This document shows, one piece after another, positions 6,960 to 16,501 of a stretch of 64,000 bases of DNA. Source of the stretch: Prevotella sp. (lineage in GTDB: Bacteria > Bacteroidota > Bacteroidia > Bacteroidales > Bacteroidaceae). The position numbers were made by a program, and so were the translations under genes. The stretch is taken from the NCBI GenBank assembly GCA_016285075.1, contig JAEEQB010000012.1:27667-91666 (forward strand). The letters are read 5' to 3'. The notes below the pieces were generated by a model. That model saw nothing but the letters and a program-made list of their open reading frames with translations. It made no database searches and was not told the origin of the DNA. Position 1 is the stretch's first letter, and every line of letters begins with the position of its first letter.

Positions 6960-8312
6960 ATGTTTGAGAACTTAAGTGACAGGCTTGAACGGTCGTTCAA
7001 GATTCTGAAAGGTGAAGGAAAAATCACCGAGATTAACGTAGCCGAAACCCTGAAAGACGTTCGTCGGGCATTGTTGGATGCCGATGTGAACTTTAAGGTA
7101 GCCAAACAGTTTACTGATACTGTGAAGCAGAAAGCTATGGGCATGAATGTACTCACGGCTGTGAAACCGAGTCAGTTGATGGTGAAGATTGTCCACGACG
7201 AGCTGACAGAACTGATGGGTGGTAAGGCTGTAGAGCTGAAGTTGGAGAGCCGTCCCGCCATCATCCTGATGTCTGGTCTGCAGGGTTCGGGTAAGACAAC
7301 GTTCAGTGGAAAGCTGGCCAATATGCTGAAGACACGCCAGCACAAGAAGCCTCTGTTGGTTGCCTGCGACGTTTATCGTCCTGCAGCCATTGAGCAGCTG
7401 AAGGTTGTCGGCGAGAGTGTTGGCGTTGACGTCTATACTGAGGAAGGCAACAAGAACGTTGTGGAGATTGCCCAGAACGCTATCCGCAAGGCCAAGCAGG
7501 AGAGTTATACTGTGGTCATCGTCGATACCGCCGGCCGTCTGGCTGTGGACGAGGAGATGATGAACGAGATAGAGACGTTGAAGAATGCCATTCATCCCGA
7601 TGAGACACTCTTCGTGGTAGACTCGATGACAGGTCAGGATGCTGTCAATACCGCCAAGGAATTCAATGACCGTCTGGACTTCGACGGTGTAGTGCTGACG
7701 AAACTTGACGGTGACACCCGTGGCGGTGCTGCCCTGAGCATCCGTACTGTGGTTACCAAGCCCATTAAGTTCGTGGGTACAGGCGAAAAGATGGAAGCCA
7801 TCGATGTGTTCCATCCTGAGCGTATGGCCGACCGTATCCTCGGTATGGGAGACGTGGTGTCTTTGGTGGAGCGTGCCCAGCAGCAGTTCGACGAGGAAGA
7901 AGCCAAGCGGCTGGAGAAGAAGATCCGTAAGAACAAGTTCGATTTCGACGACTTCATGGGGCAGATCCAGCAGATCAAGAAGATGGGTAACATCAAGGAT
8001 CTGGCATCGATGATACCTGGTGTGGGCAAGCAAATCAAGGATTTGGATATCGATGATGATGCATTCAAGAGTATCGAGGCTATCATCAATTCCATGACTC
8101 CGAAGGAACGGGCTAATCCCGACATCATCAATCAGAGCCGTCGCCTGCGCATAGCCAAGGGAAGCGGTACGAAGATCGAGGACGTAAACCGTCTGATGAA
8201 GCAATTTGACCAGACCCGCAAGATGATGAAGATGGTGAGCGGCATGGGTAGTAGCCGTATGGCACAGATGGCAGCTGCCATGAAAATGAAAGGCGGGATG
8301 CCGAAGATGTAA
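6960..8312 (+). CDS. ffh: Ffh, signal recognition particle GTPase (SRP54)
   Basis: Ffh binds signal sequences and 4.5S RNA and delivers ribosomes to FtsY at the inner membrane. The N domain is at residues 1-90. The GTPase domain shows G1 GLQGSGKTTFSGKL near residue 105, DTAGRLAVDEE near 190 and TKLDGDTRGGAALS near 250. The C-terminal M domain is Met-rich (MMKMVSGMGSSRMAQMAAAM) and ends MKGGMPKM. Length 450 aa is normal. It is transcribed alone, from a repeat-borne promoter to a strong hairpin. Confidence 0.98.
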   Translation: MFENLSDRLERSFKILKGEGKITEINVAETLKDVRRALLDADVNFKVAKQFTDTVKQKAMGMNVLTAVKPSQLMVKIVHDELTELMGGKAVELKLESRPAIILMSGLQGSGKTTFSGKLANMLKTRQHKKPLLVACDVYRPAAIEQLKVVGESVGVDVYTEEGNKNVVEIAQNAIRKAKQESYTVVIVDTAGRLAVDEEMMNEIETLKNAIHPDETLFVVDSMTGQDAVNTAKEFNDRLDFDGVVLTKLDGDTRGGAALSIRTVVTKPIKFVGTGEKMEAIDVFHPERMADRILGMGDVVSLVERAQQQFDEEEAKRLEKKIRKNKFDFDDFMGQIQQIKKMGNIKDLASMIPGVGKQIKDLDIDDDAFKSIEAIINSMTPKERANPDIINQSRRLRIAKGSGTKIEDVNRLMKQFDQTRKMMKMVSGMGSSRMAQMAAAMKMKGGMPKM

Positions 8313-8348
8313 GTTTGCAAGAATGACACAATAGATGTCATCAACTAT

Positions 8349-8390
8349 AATCGCCGCTTTCCTTCATAAGCAATGAGGAAAGCGGCGATT
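8349..8390. terminator. bidirectional hairpin between ffh and the M16 peptidase gene
   Basis: A perfect 15-bp stem, AATCGCCGCTTTCCT paired with AGGAAAGCGGCGATT, has a 12-nt loop. It sits between two convergent genes, 36 nt after the ffh stop and 20 nt from the peptidase stop, so it can serve both. The 3' T run is short on both strands. Confidence 0.75.
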
Positions 8391-8410
8391 CTGTCACAAG
8401 ACAGCTATTT

Positions 8411-11218
8411 CTATTCCGATAACATCGTCACTTCAATGCAGCGCTTAGAAGCTAAGAGTTGTTTGGCCATACGCTGTATGTCCTCTGGTTTCATCTGTTC
8501 AACCATCTTGCAGTAGTCGCGATCGAAGTCGGTGTCATCATCCAGCTCATGCCAGATGATGTAACTCCAATAATCGTTGGTGATGGCAGCCTGTGCATAT
8601 TGTTTCACCAGATACTCCTTCACTTTTTGCATCGATGTTTCTGCAGGACCATTGTCGGCAATGTTTTTCAACTGCTGATAGACAATCGGATTCAGTTCTT
8701 TATATCTGTTAGGATCGACGTTATACGCAATTTTCATCGTTGCATTTGGCTGATTGTCCTTATCAAGCTCGAAGTCTACGCTGACGCCATAGGTTCCACC
8801 TTTTTCCTCACGGACAGAGTCGGTATAGGCAATTGAGAGACAACGCTTCAAGAAGTCCAGCTCCAGATCACTTTGCGGCGTAAAAGGCACATCAGCTGTC
8901 AAGAAAATGCTGACATTGGCCAATGGAGTTGCTTGCTGCTTGGTGAAACAAGTCTTCTTCTCACCACCCACAATCTGAGGAATACGACTGTAATCGGTTT
9001 GCTCGTGTTGATTAGTAGCAGGTAACGTGGCCAGATATCGGCACAACATTTGGCGAAGATCCTGTTCATCGTAGTTGCCGATGATCACCGTCTTGAAATT
9101 GGCAGCATCGCTGAAACGCTCTTTGTAGATTTGAAGTATGCGCTCGTAATTCACCTTGTCTAACGTAGCCTGCACGACGGGCTCCATACGAGGGTGATGA
9201 CCATAGAGTATAGCGCGGATGGAGTCATTGTAATCCACTTTTGGCGATGCATTACGGTTAGCCAGGAATGCGTGCTGGCGGTTCATGAGACTGGCAAAGG
9301 CTGCAGTATCCTTGCGGGGTTGAGTAAAGTAGAGGTATGCCAGTTGGAACATGGTCTGCATATCCTTAACCGATGAGCTGCCACTGATGCTCTGGCCTTT
9401 GCTGCCAACCGATGGACTGACGCGCACACTCTTACCTGTCAGCATCTTACGCAATGTAACGGCATCAAACTGTCCGACTCCACCTTCTGTAACGCCACTT
9501 GCTATCAGGGCAAAGTTAGGAATGTCCTCGTCGCCATAGAGTGAGGTTCCGCCATCAGCATACATACGCATTGATACGGCATCGGCCTCATAGTCAGTCT
9601 TCTTGGTGTAAACCTTCATACCATTGCTCAGCGTGAGCTCTGTAAAACCGTGTCGATAGGGTTTCTCGCTGACAATCGTGCCTGGCTGAGGAACAACAGA
9701 GATCAGTGACTCGGCCAGCTGTCCTTCCTGATAAGGTGCGTACTCCTGCTGCTGGGCAGCCAGTATGACCTGCTCTATCTGTTGTTCAGATGGTATCTCG
9801 AAGCCTTCCTTGTCAGGTGCATACATAATGACAACCTGGTTCTTGTTGGTGATGAGTTGCTTGACGGCTGCATTCACCTCAGCAAGTGTTACCTCTCGAT
9901 CGAGTTTCCGTGTAAACTCCAACTTGAACTCGACGCTCACCATTGGCTCACTTTCCAGGAAGTTGTCAACACATTCGTTGACATAGTGTGAATTGCGGTA
10001 GTCGTCCTTCATGTTGGCACGACGCTCTGCTGCATTCAGTTGCAAACGTTTGGCACGGTCGAGCTCTGATTGCGTAAACCCATGCTGACGTGCACGTTCA
10101 GCAACACCAACGGCACAGATAATACCTCCAAGGATATTGTCTTTCTTACAGCTGATGCTCAATGAGAATGCATCTTTGGTACGGCTGAGGAAGAACTGCG
10201 AAGCCCTACCCGTAGCACTCTGGAAGGGTGATACGGGCTGTTGGCGCAGTTCTACCAGCCGGTCGTTGAGCATCGTACCAATCAGCCGGTCTATATAGTC
10301 ATCGCGCAGGTACTTCTCGCTGTTTTTCTCATTGTCTGGTGTTGCCTCACGCTTCTGATAGATATGACAGAGGGCAATAGGTTGTTCCTTGTCCTTTTCT
10401 ATGTCGATGATCATCTTCTCGTTGTCGCCTACAGGATAATAGATGCGCTCAGCAGCATTCTTTGGCATAGGGATAGGGGAGAATATCTTCTTGATTTTCT
10501 TCTCAATCTTGTCTACGTCAATATCGCCCACCACTATGATGGCCTGCAGGTCAGGACGATACCATTTGTGATAATAGTCGCGCAGGTCCTGATAGGGGAA
10601 GTTGTCGACGATGTCCATCGAACCGATAGGCAGGCAGTCCTCATACTTTGTTCCCTGATACACCTTAGGCATGGCTTGTTCCTGTAGCCGCTGCACAGCC
10701 ATGCCGGCACGACGGGTGCGCCATTCTTCGTGGATGACGCCACGTTCCTTGTCAATCTCTGCGTCTTCCAGCAACAGATAGTGGCTCCAGTCGTGGAGCA
10801 CTAGCAGACATGAGTCAATGATGCCTTCGCGCTTTAACGGAGCAGAGCCGATGTGATATACCGTCTGGTCGATAGAGGTATAGGCATTCAGGTTGGCACC
10901 AAACTTCACACCGATTGTCTCGCACCATGGCACTATACCCAAACGCTTACCTTTGCCGGGAAAGTTCTTTGTGCCATTAAAGGCCATGTGTTCAAGGAAG
11001 TGAGCCAGTCCACGCTGACGTGGTTCCTCCAGGATACTTCCCACACGCTGTGCAATATAGAAGTCGGCCAGGCCTGCCTCTTTCGCATTATGGCGAATAT
11101 AGTAAGTCATGCCGTTTTTCAGTTTACCCTTGCGGATAGTGGGGTCTTGTGGCAATTGCTGAGCTGACAGGCCAAACGCTGTCAAGAAAAGTAAAAATGT
11201 TACAAATAGCTTTTTCAT
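8411..11218 (-). CDS. secreted M16 (pitrilysin/insulinase family) zinc metallopeptidase, 935 aa
   Basis: ATG 11218 (MKKLFVTFLLFLTAFGLSAQ) gives a clear signal peptide; the ten residues added by the ORF track are not needed. The inverted zinc motif H73-F-L-E-H77 (LAHFLEHMAFNG) and a downstream acidic helix (IDKERGVIHEEWR) supply the zinc ligands and catalytic Glu. The protein holds two successive M16 halves, the second (from about residue 520, HGFTELTLSNGMKVY) lacking HxxEH, as usual for this clam-shell family. It probably degrades peptides in the periplasm. It is transcribed alone, convergent with ffh. Confidence 0.93.
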   Translation of the reverse strand: MKKLFVTFLLFLTAFGLSAQQLPQDPTIRKGKLKNGMTYYIRHNAKEAGLADFYIAQRVGSILEEPRQRGLAHFLEHMAFNGTKNFPGKGKRLGIVPWCETIGVKFGANLNAYTSIDQTVYHIGSAPLKREGIIDSCLLVLHDWSHYLLLEDAEIDKERGVIHEEWRTRRAGMAVQRLQEQAMPKVYQGTKYEDCLPIGSMDIVDNFPYQDLRDYYHKWYRPDLQAIIVVGDIDVDKIEKKIKKIFSPIPMPKNAAERIYYPVGDNEKMIIDIEKDKEQPIALCHIYQKREATPDNEKNSEKYLRDDYIDRLIGTMLNDRLVELRQQPVSPFQSATGRASQFFLSRTKDAFSLSISCKKDNILGGIICAVGVAERARQHGFTQSELDRAKRLQLNAAERRANMKDDYRNSHYVNECVDNFLESEPMVSVEFKLEFTRKLDREVTLAEVNAAVKQLITNKNQVVIMYAPDKEGFEIPSEQQIEQVILAAQQQEYAPYQEGQLAESLISVVPQPGTIVSEKPYRHGFTELTLSNGMKVYTKKTDYEADAVSMRMYADGGTSLYGDEDIPNFALIASGVTEGGVGQFDAVTLRKMLTGKSVRVSPSVGSKGQSISGSSSVKDMQTMFQLAYLYFTQPRKDTAAFASLMNRQHAFLANRNASPKVDYNDSIRAILYGHHPRMEPVVQATLDKVNYERILQIYKERFSDAANFKTVIIGNYDEQDLRQMLCRYLATLPATNQHEQTDYSRIPQIVGGEKKTCFTKQQATPLANVSIFLTADVPFTPQSDLELDFLKRCLSIAYTDSVREEKGGTYGVSVDFELDKDNQPNATMKIAYNVDPNRYKELNPIVYQQLKNIADNGPAETSMQKVKEYLVKQYAQAAITNDYWSYIIWHELDDDTDFDRDYCKMVEQMKPEDIQRMAKQLLASKRCIEVTMLSE

Positions 11219-11245
11219 CTTCTTAAAATTTGATTGAACTGACTG

Positions 11246-11253
11246 CAAAGTTA
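11246..11253 (-). promoter_or_regulatory. -7 box for the M16 peptidase gene
   Basis: Plus-strand CAAAGTTA is TAACTTTG on the minus strand, 28 nt before the peptidase ATG. No TTTG is found at the standard distance, so the -33 is weak. Confidence 0.5.
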
Positions 11254-11364
11254 TAAATAAAAGGAGTTATCACATATATCCCATTAAGTTTTTTTATATC
11301 AAATCATTAGAGTTAGGTATGGGTATGATCAGTTCTTCTTATTTAGATTACCTATAATTAAGTA

Positions 11365-11395
11365 TTGCGTACGTAAGAGATTGTCATTACCTTTG
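11365..11395 (+). promoter_or_regulatory. promoter of the TonB-receptor operon
   Basis: TTG at 11365-11367, 20 nt spacer, TACCTTTG at 11388-11395. It lies 43 nt before the receptor start. Confidence 0.65.
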
Positions 11396-11437
11396 CAGCC
11401 ACATTTCAGAACACTATTTTTTACTTGATCATTACAT

Positions 11438-14401
11438 ATGGTTATACGGCTCACATCACTGCTCTTTTCCCTGCTGTTTTCTATGACGATGACAGCACAG
11501 CTGACATTGAGCGGTAAGGTGTTGGACGATGCAGGTAACCCCATAAGCTATGCACATGTCGCCATTGTTGAAAACGGCTTGTGGAGTATGAGCAACGAGA
11601 AGGGCCTTTTTATGATAAAAGGTGTGGAGTCGGGAAGAATGACTCTTACCGTTCATTGCCTGGGATATCAGAAGCGCAGTTGGGTGATGACGTTCACCAA
11701 AAGCATCTCTAATCTGAAACTTGTCCTAAAAGAGGAAAACCTGGCCCTTGACGAGGTGATGGTTGTGGCCAAGCGCAAGGCAAACGAGAGCACGACGTCA
11801 TACTCTATTGACCATGTCACTCTGGAGAATCAGCAGATCATCAATGTCAGCGACATCAATGCTTTGCTGCCTGGCGGGAAGACCACTAACCCCACGCTGA
11901 TGAGTGACAACCGGCTGTCGTTGCGTAGCGGTTCGTCGGAAATGGGTAATGCCTCGTTCGGCACAGCCGTTGAAGTGGATGGCATCAGACTTGACAACAA
12001 TGCGACTGCCGGTGAGACGACAGGCCCCTCCACACGTACTGTCAGTACTGCCAATATTGAAAATGTCGAAGTCATCACAGGCATTCCCTCCGTGGAATAT
12101 GGCGATCTGTCGAATGGCGTTGTCAAAGTAAACACCCGCAAGGGTAAGTCGCCGTTTACTATTGACGGAAGGATGAACCAGCACACCAGACAGATAGCTG
12201 TCAGCAAGGGATTTGATTTGGGGCATAGCAAGGGCGTTCTCAACACATCGTTCGAGCATGCCCGTTCTTTCAGCGATGCGGCCTCCCCCTATACAGCCTA
12301 TCAGCGTAATATCCTGTCACTGAATTACATGAACACATTCTTCAAACAGTCCATGCCGTTGACCCTGAATATTGGAGTGACGGGAAACGTCGGTGGCTAC
12401 AATTCGAAGTCCGATCCCGACGAAGAACAGGATGACTACTCCAAAGCACGTGACAATGCCTTGCGTGCCAACCTGACACTCAACTGGCAGTTGGGACGCA
12501 AATGGATTACAAGTCTGCAACTGAAAGGGACATTGTCATATGCCGACCAGTTGTCAGAAACCTATAGTCACACGACCAGTGCATCCACCCAGCCCTATAT
12601 CCACGTGATGACAGAAGGCTACCATATAGCACAACAATTTGACGATCATCCTCAAGCAGACATCATATTAGGCCCTACAGGAGCATGGAACGAACAACAT
12701 TTCGGAAGCAAGAACTGGTATGTTCAGAGCTTTACGGACTCGAAGCCTTTCAACTGGTCGTTACAGATGAAAGGAGACTGGGTGCGGCGTTTCGGAAAGA
12801 TGCTCAACCGTCTCATGGCGGGCTGCGAGTACAAAGGCAATCGCAACTTGGGTAGGGGCAAATATTATGCAGACATGCGCTATGCCCCCACTTGGCGTGA
12901 ATACCGTTACGACGAACTGCCTGCGATGCACAATCTGGCACTCTATGCTGAGGAGAAAGTCAGCATACCCACTACACGGCATGCCACTTTTGAACTGACA
13001 GCAGGACTACGTGACGACATCACACTCATCAAAGGTTCTGATTATGGTACGGTAAGCAGCATCTCACCCCGTTTCAACAGCCGTTACATCTTTTGGAGAA
13101 ACCGCCAGAAATACTTGGTCAGAGACCTGACCATCCATGCCGGCTGGGGAAAGTCCGTGAAGTTGCCTTCTTTCCAGGTGTTATATCCATCCACACGTTA
13201 CTATGATGCGTTGGCATTCTCGTCTCCCAGCACGGCAGACAACACATCGTTCTATGCCTATTACACCCATCCTTCAAAACCGTTTTACAATGCAGGTCTC
13301 CAATGGCAGTACACCCATCAGACGGACATTGGCATAGAGATGGATATAAAAGGATCGCATGTGTCACTCACAGCCTACCATCATCGTACACACCATCCTT
13401 ATATGAGCAGTAGTATCTACACACCTTTTGCCTATAAATATACTCCACCGTCATCACTCAATGGCATGGCCATTGCTTCAGCCAACAGGCAATATGCCAT
13501 TGACAAGCAGACAGGCGTTGTCACCGTAAACGACGTAACAGGTTTACAGTCGCCCAAGACGCTGGACTACAACGAACGGCGCACCTTCCTCACCCATACT
13601 CTCTACGATAATGGAACGGCCGTAGACCGCTATGGAATGGAGTGGATTATAGACTTCAAGCAGATACGTGCCTTGCGTACGTCACTACGTTTAGACGGTA
13701 ACTATTATTATTATAAAGGTATTGAAGAGAAGCTGATGGCAGACATCCCTTATGGCAATCTCACCATGGCCGACGGACAGCCTTACCAGTTCGTAGGCTT
13801 CTATCGGGGTGGGGCATCGGCAGCCAACGGCTCGCTGAAACGTCATTTGAATCTTAACAGCACGCTGACCACCCACATTCCCAAGATCCGGCTGGTCGTG
13901 TCGCTTCGCCTTGAAACCACACTCTATCACTACAGTCGAAGTCTCTCAGAGTATAGCGATGGCATCCGTGCCATTGTCCTAGCAGACAAAGGTGATTACT
14001 TCGGCACACCATACGACGGTGGCAGCGAGAACCAGAACCTTGCTGTCTACCCGGATTATTATATCACCTGGAGCAACCCAGACGAGAAGATACCCTTCGC
14101 CCATCAGTTCCTTTGGGCCAAAGACAACGATGCTTCACTTTATAACGAACTGACGAAGATGGTGGTCAAGACGAACTATGCATACGTCATGAATCCCGAC
14201 AGGATCAGTGCTTACTATTCTGCAAATCTGAATGTGACCAAGGAAATCGGTGACCACATCACGATGTCGTTCTATGCCAACAATTTCTTTAACAACCTAC
14301 GCAAAGTCCACAGCAGTCAGACCGACCGCTACACATCACTCTTCGGCAGCGGATACATCCCCAGCTATTACTACGGTCTGGCCCTGAAACTGAAAATATG
14401 A
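11438..14401 (+). CDS. TonB-dependent outer-membrane receptor with CarboxypepD_reg domain, 987 aa
   Basis: This is a TonB-driven importer of an unknown ligand. A signal peptide (residues 1-20, ending MTMTAQ) is followed by a carboxypeptidase-regulatory-like beta-sandwich (about 22-100: SGKVLDDAGNPISYAHVAIV), a plug domain (about 110-235, with NVEVITGIPSVEYGDLSNGVV) and a long beta-barrel of aromatic-rich strands to the C-terminus. No SusD partner follows, so it is not a classic glycan SusCD pair. It overlaps or abuts the lipoprotein gene and leads a five-gene envelope operon. The substrate cannot be read from the sequence; a metal chelate or small peptide is possible. Confidence 0.9.
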   Translation: MVIRLTSLLFSLLFSMTMTAQLTLSGKVLDDAGNPISYAHVAIVENGLWSMSNEKGLFMIKGVESGRMTLTVHCLGYQKRSWVMTFTKSISNLKLVLKEENLALDEVMVVAKRKANESTTSYSIDHVTLENQQIINVSDINALLPGGKTTNPTLMSDNRLSLRSGSSEMGNASFGTAVEVDGIRLDNNATAGETTGPSTRTVSTANIENVEVITGIPSVEYGDLSNGVVKVNTRKGKSPFTIDGRMNQHTRQIAVSKGFDLGHSKGVLNTSFEHARSFSDAASPYTAYQRNILSLNYMNTFFKQSMPLTLNIGVTGNVGGYNSKSDPDEEQDDYSKARDNALRANLTLNWQLGRKWITSLQLKGTLSYADQLSETYSHTTSASTQPYIHVMTEGYHIAQQFDDHPQADIILGPTGAWNEQHFGSKNWYVQSFTDSKPFNWSLQMKGDWVRRFGKMLNRLMAGCEYKGNRNLGRGKYYADMRYAPTWREYRYDELPAMHNLALYAEEKVSIPTTRHATFELTAGLRDDITLIKGSDYGTVSSISPRFNSRYIFWRNRQKYLVRDLTIHAGWGKSVKLPSFQVLYPSTRYYDALAFSSPSTADNTSFYAYYTHPSKPFYNAGLQWQYTHQTDIGIEMDIKGSHVSLTAYHHRTHHPYMSSSIYTPFAYKYTPPSSLNGMAIASANRQYAIDKQTGVVTVNDVTGLQSPKTLDYNERRTFLTHTLYDNGTAVDRYGMEWIIDFKQIRALRTSLRLDGNYYYYKGIEEKLMADIPYGNLTMADGQPYQFVGFYRGGASAANGSLKRHLNLNSTLTTHIPKIRLVVSLRLETTLYHYSRSLSEYSDGIRAIVLADKGDYFGTPYDGGSENQNLAVYPDYYITWSNPDEKIPFAHQFLWAKDNDASLYNELTKMVVKTNYAYVMNPDRISAYYSANLNVTKEIGDHITMSFYANNFFNNLRKVHSSQTDRYTSLFGSGYIPSYYYGLALKLKI

Positions 14402-14418
14402 CACAAAAGAACAGAAAT

Positions 14419-14805
14419 ATGAGAAGACTAATATTGATGGCCGTTCTTCTGCCGTTAATGACGACAGCCTGTAGCTATGACGAGAACATCAGCCTGTGCA
14501 CAGTCTGCGTTCGTCTGGTATATCCAGAAAACTCCACTGGCCCTTATGCAGGTGCCTGCGTGGAATTGAAAGATGCCTCAGCCTCAGTTTTTGAAGGTGA
14601 AACGAACGACTCCGGCATAGTTCTTTTCTCTGTCCCGGCAGGTCTTTACGAGGTCTCCAGCAGCAGCAGCTTCACCGACAAGTCGAGCGACACATGGTGG
14701 CAATATAATTACAATGGGGTACGTAGTCAGATTCTCATCTCGCATGAGTATTCAGAGGACATCGACCTTGAGCTGAAAATGTCGCGGAAGCGCATTGTGC
14801 ATTGA
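14419..14805 (+). CDS. small lipoprotein with carboxypeptidase-regulatory-like fold
   Basis: The lipobox (LMTTAC) follows a short hydrophobic stretch when translation starts at ATG 14419 (MRRLILMAVLL). A start at 14398, overlapping the receptor stop as ATGA, would add seven residues and is also possible. The mature part has a beta-sandwich pattern (YAGACVELKDASASVFEGETNDSG, then VPAGLYEVSS) like CarboxypepD_reg or transthyretin-like domains. It is probably anchored in the outer membrane next to the receptor encoded just upstream. The function is unknown. Confidence 0.8.
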   Translation: MRRLILMAVLLPLMTTACSYDENISLCTVCVRLVYPENSTGPYAGACVELKDASASVFEGETNDSGIVLFSVPAGLYEVSSSSSFTDKSSDTWWQYNYNGVRSQILISHEYSEDIDLELKMSRKRIVH

Positions 14806-14847
14806 AACAATTACACTCTTTAAATCATAAAAACAAGTAATGAGCTT

Positions 14848-15345
14848 ATGAAAACAAAACAATTCATCACACGGATGGCACTGTCCTGCTTATTGATGTT
14901 GCCCTGTTCCATGCAGGCTGCAACAGTAGACGTGCAGTATCTGGTGCTGACGCAAACTGATGGCACAGTCCACAAGTTTGCACTCCATGAGGCCCCTGTT
15001 ATTACGTTCAGTGGCAGCAGCATGATTGTCACTTGCGGAGAGCAGGTCCTCCAAACCGACATGGCCGGTATTTCCAACAGCGGCTATGTAACAGAACAAG
15101 TGTCAACCGGCATTGACCGAACAGAGCTTTCCGAAAAACCTCGAAATCCGGTCTTCGCCTTTGGTCAGGCAAAGTTCGAGGGTATGGCTCCTGGCAGTCG
15201 TATCGCTGTCTATACCCTCGACGGCAAGATGGTAGCCTTTACCCATGCCGATGCCGAGGGAAAGGCCAACGTCAGTCTTACAGCACTTCAACGTGGTATC
15301 TATGTGCTACGTACACCCACCAGGAATTACAAAATCAGCAAGTAA
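14848..15345 (+). CDS. small secreted protein with T9SS-like C-terminal domain
   Basis: The 165-aa product has a signal peptide (ending CSMQAATV) and a short beta domain with the pattern YLVLTQTDGTVHKFALHEAP that recurs in Prevotella exported proteins. The C-terminal 60 residues (SRIAVYTLDGKMVAF ... LQRGIYVLRTPTRNYKISK) resemble the Por-secretion/T9SS sorting tail. I infer surface or secreted location. It lies 42 nt after the lipoprotein gene and before the DUF4876 gene, in the same orientation. Confidence 0.75.
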   Translation: MKTKQFITRMALSCLLMLPCSMQAATVDVQYLVLTQTDGTVHKFALHEAPVITFSGSSMIVTCGEQVLQTDMAGISNSGYVTEQVSTGIDRTELSEKPRNPVFAFGQAKFEGMAPGSRIAVYTLDGKMVAFTHADAEGKANVSLTALQRGIYVLRTPTRNYKISK

Positions 15346-15373
15346 AAACAGTAAAAAGAAAACAAGAACGAAT

Positions 15374-16501
15374 ATGAAAAAAGAAATACTTTCCCTGCTG
15401 GTCATGCTCTGTATGGCAACCAGCGTAAATGCACAGAGTTGGAAGATGGTCATCACCAAGGCCGACGGGTCGCAACAGGAGTTGTACACCGCAGACATCA
15501 AGGACATCAAGTATGTCCAGGAGGTGAAGGAAGACCAGAATGTTGACCAGGTGATCATCAAGGAGCTCTATAGCGGCGGATGTAAGAAAGAAGACGGTTC
15601 CAATTTCCAGTACGACAAGTGCGTCGTCCTGTATAACAACTGCCCTCAGAAAGCTGTCATCAACAACCTTTGTTTCGGTGCCTGCTCACCTGCTAACGCC
15701 CAGGCCAACAACAAGAACTATGGTGAGGACGGAAAGCTGACCTATGAGTCGGAAGGCTTCATACCCGTATGGAACGGCCTGTTCTATTTCCCTGGTGCAT
15801 TGGAGATTGAGCCCTATTCACAGGTAGTAGTCAATGTACATGGTGCCATAGACAACACACAGACCATTCCCAACTCTGTGAACTATGCCAACGCAGACTA
15901 CTATGCCATGTACGACCCGGAGAGCGGCTATAACCATACTGGCTATTATCCCACACCGTCCGAACTCATCCCCACGTCCCACTATCTGAAAGCCGTCCGT
16001 TATGGCTTGGGTACTGGCTGGTCGCTCAGCGTCTCTTCACCAGCTCTGATTGTTTTCCAGGTGAAGGACACTACACCGGCTGAATATGCCACCAACACCT
16101 CCAACCAGTGGTATGACGGTGGTGCCGTAGGTGAACAGGTATGGTGCTGCGTAAAGGTTCCCAACGAATGGATCCTCGATGGTATTGAGGTCTATGCTGC
16201 CGCTTTTCAAGATGGCTGCACCAAGCGTCTTACTGCAGATATCGACGCTGGCTATGTATGGCTCACCAACTACATGGGTCACTCGCTCTATCGTAATGTA
16301 GACAAGGAAGCTACCGAGTCTTTGGCAGAGAATGCCGGCAAACTGGTATACAATTATAGCTTAGGTGTTGACAACAGCACCGATCCCAGTGGTATTGATG
16401 CCGAGGCTAGCATGAAGAAAGGTGCCCATATCGTCTATCAGGACACCAACAACTCTACAGCCGACTTCCACGAACGCCAGAAATGCTCGCTGAAAGACTG
16501 A
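15374..16501 (+). CDS. DUF4876-like secreted protein, 375 aa
   Basis: ATG 15374 (MKKEILSLLVMLCMATSVNAQ) gives a clean signal peptide; the longer frame overlaps the previous gene. Residues 21-45 (WKMVITKADGSQQELYTADI) form a short version of the beta module in the preceding protein. The core (IIKELYSGGCKK ... YDKCVVLYNNCPQKAVINNLCFG) fits my memory of DUF4876, whose ELYY/YNNS pattern resembles lamin-tail-like domains. Cysteines are frequent, suggesting disulfides. Proteins of this type tend to sit with TonB receptors and a barrel protein, as here. Its role is unknown. Confidence 0.7.
   Translation: MKKEILSLLVMLCMATSVNAQSWKMVITKADGSQQELYTADIKDIKYVQEVKEDQNVDQVIIKELYSGGCKKEDGSNFQYDKCVVLYNNCPQKAVINNLCFGACSPANAQANNKNYGEDGKLTYESEGFIPVWNGLFYFPGALEIEPYSQVVVNVHGAIDNTQTIPNSVNYANADYYAMYDPESGYNHTGYYPTPSELIPTSHYLKAVRYGLGTGWSLSVSSPALIVFQVKDTTPAEYATNTSNQWYDGGAVGEQVWCCVKVPNEWILDGIEVYAAAFQDGCTKRLTADIDAGYVWLTNYMGHSLYRNVDKEATESLAENAGKLVYNYSLGVDNSTDPSGIDAEASMKKGAHIVYQDTNNSTADFHERQKCSLKD

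Noticed and set aside
6972-8204. Minus-strand 410-aa ORF opposite ffh
   Set aside because: Shadow of ffh; the sense strand has all SRP54 motifs, while the antisense product is His/Leu-rich with no domain.
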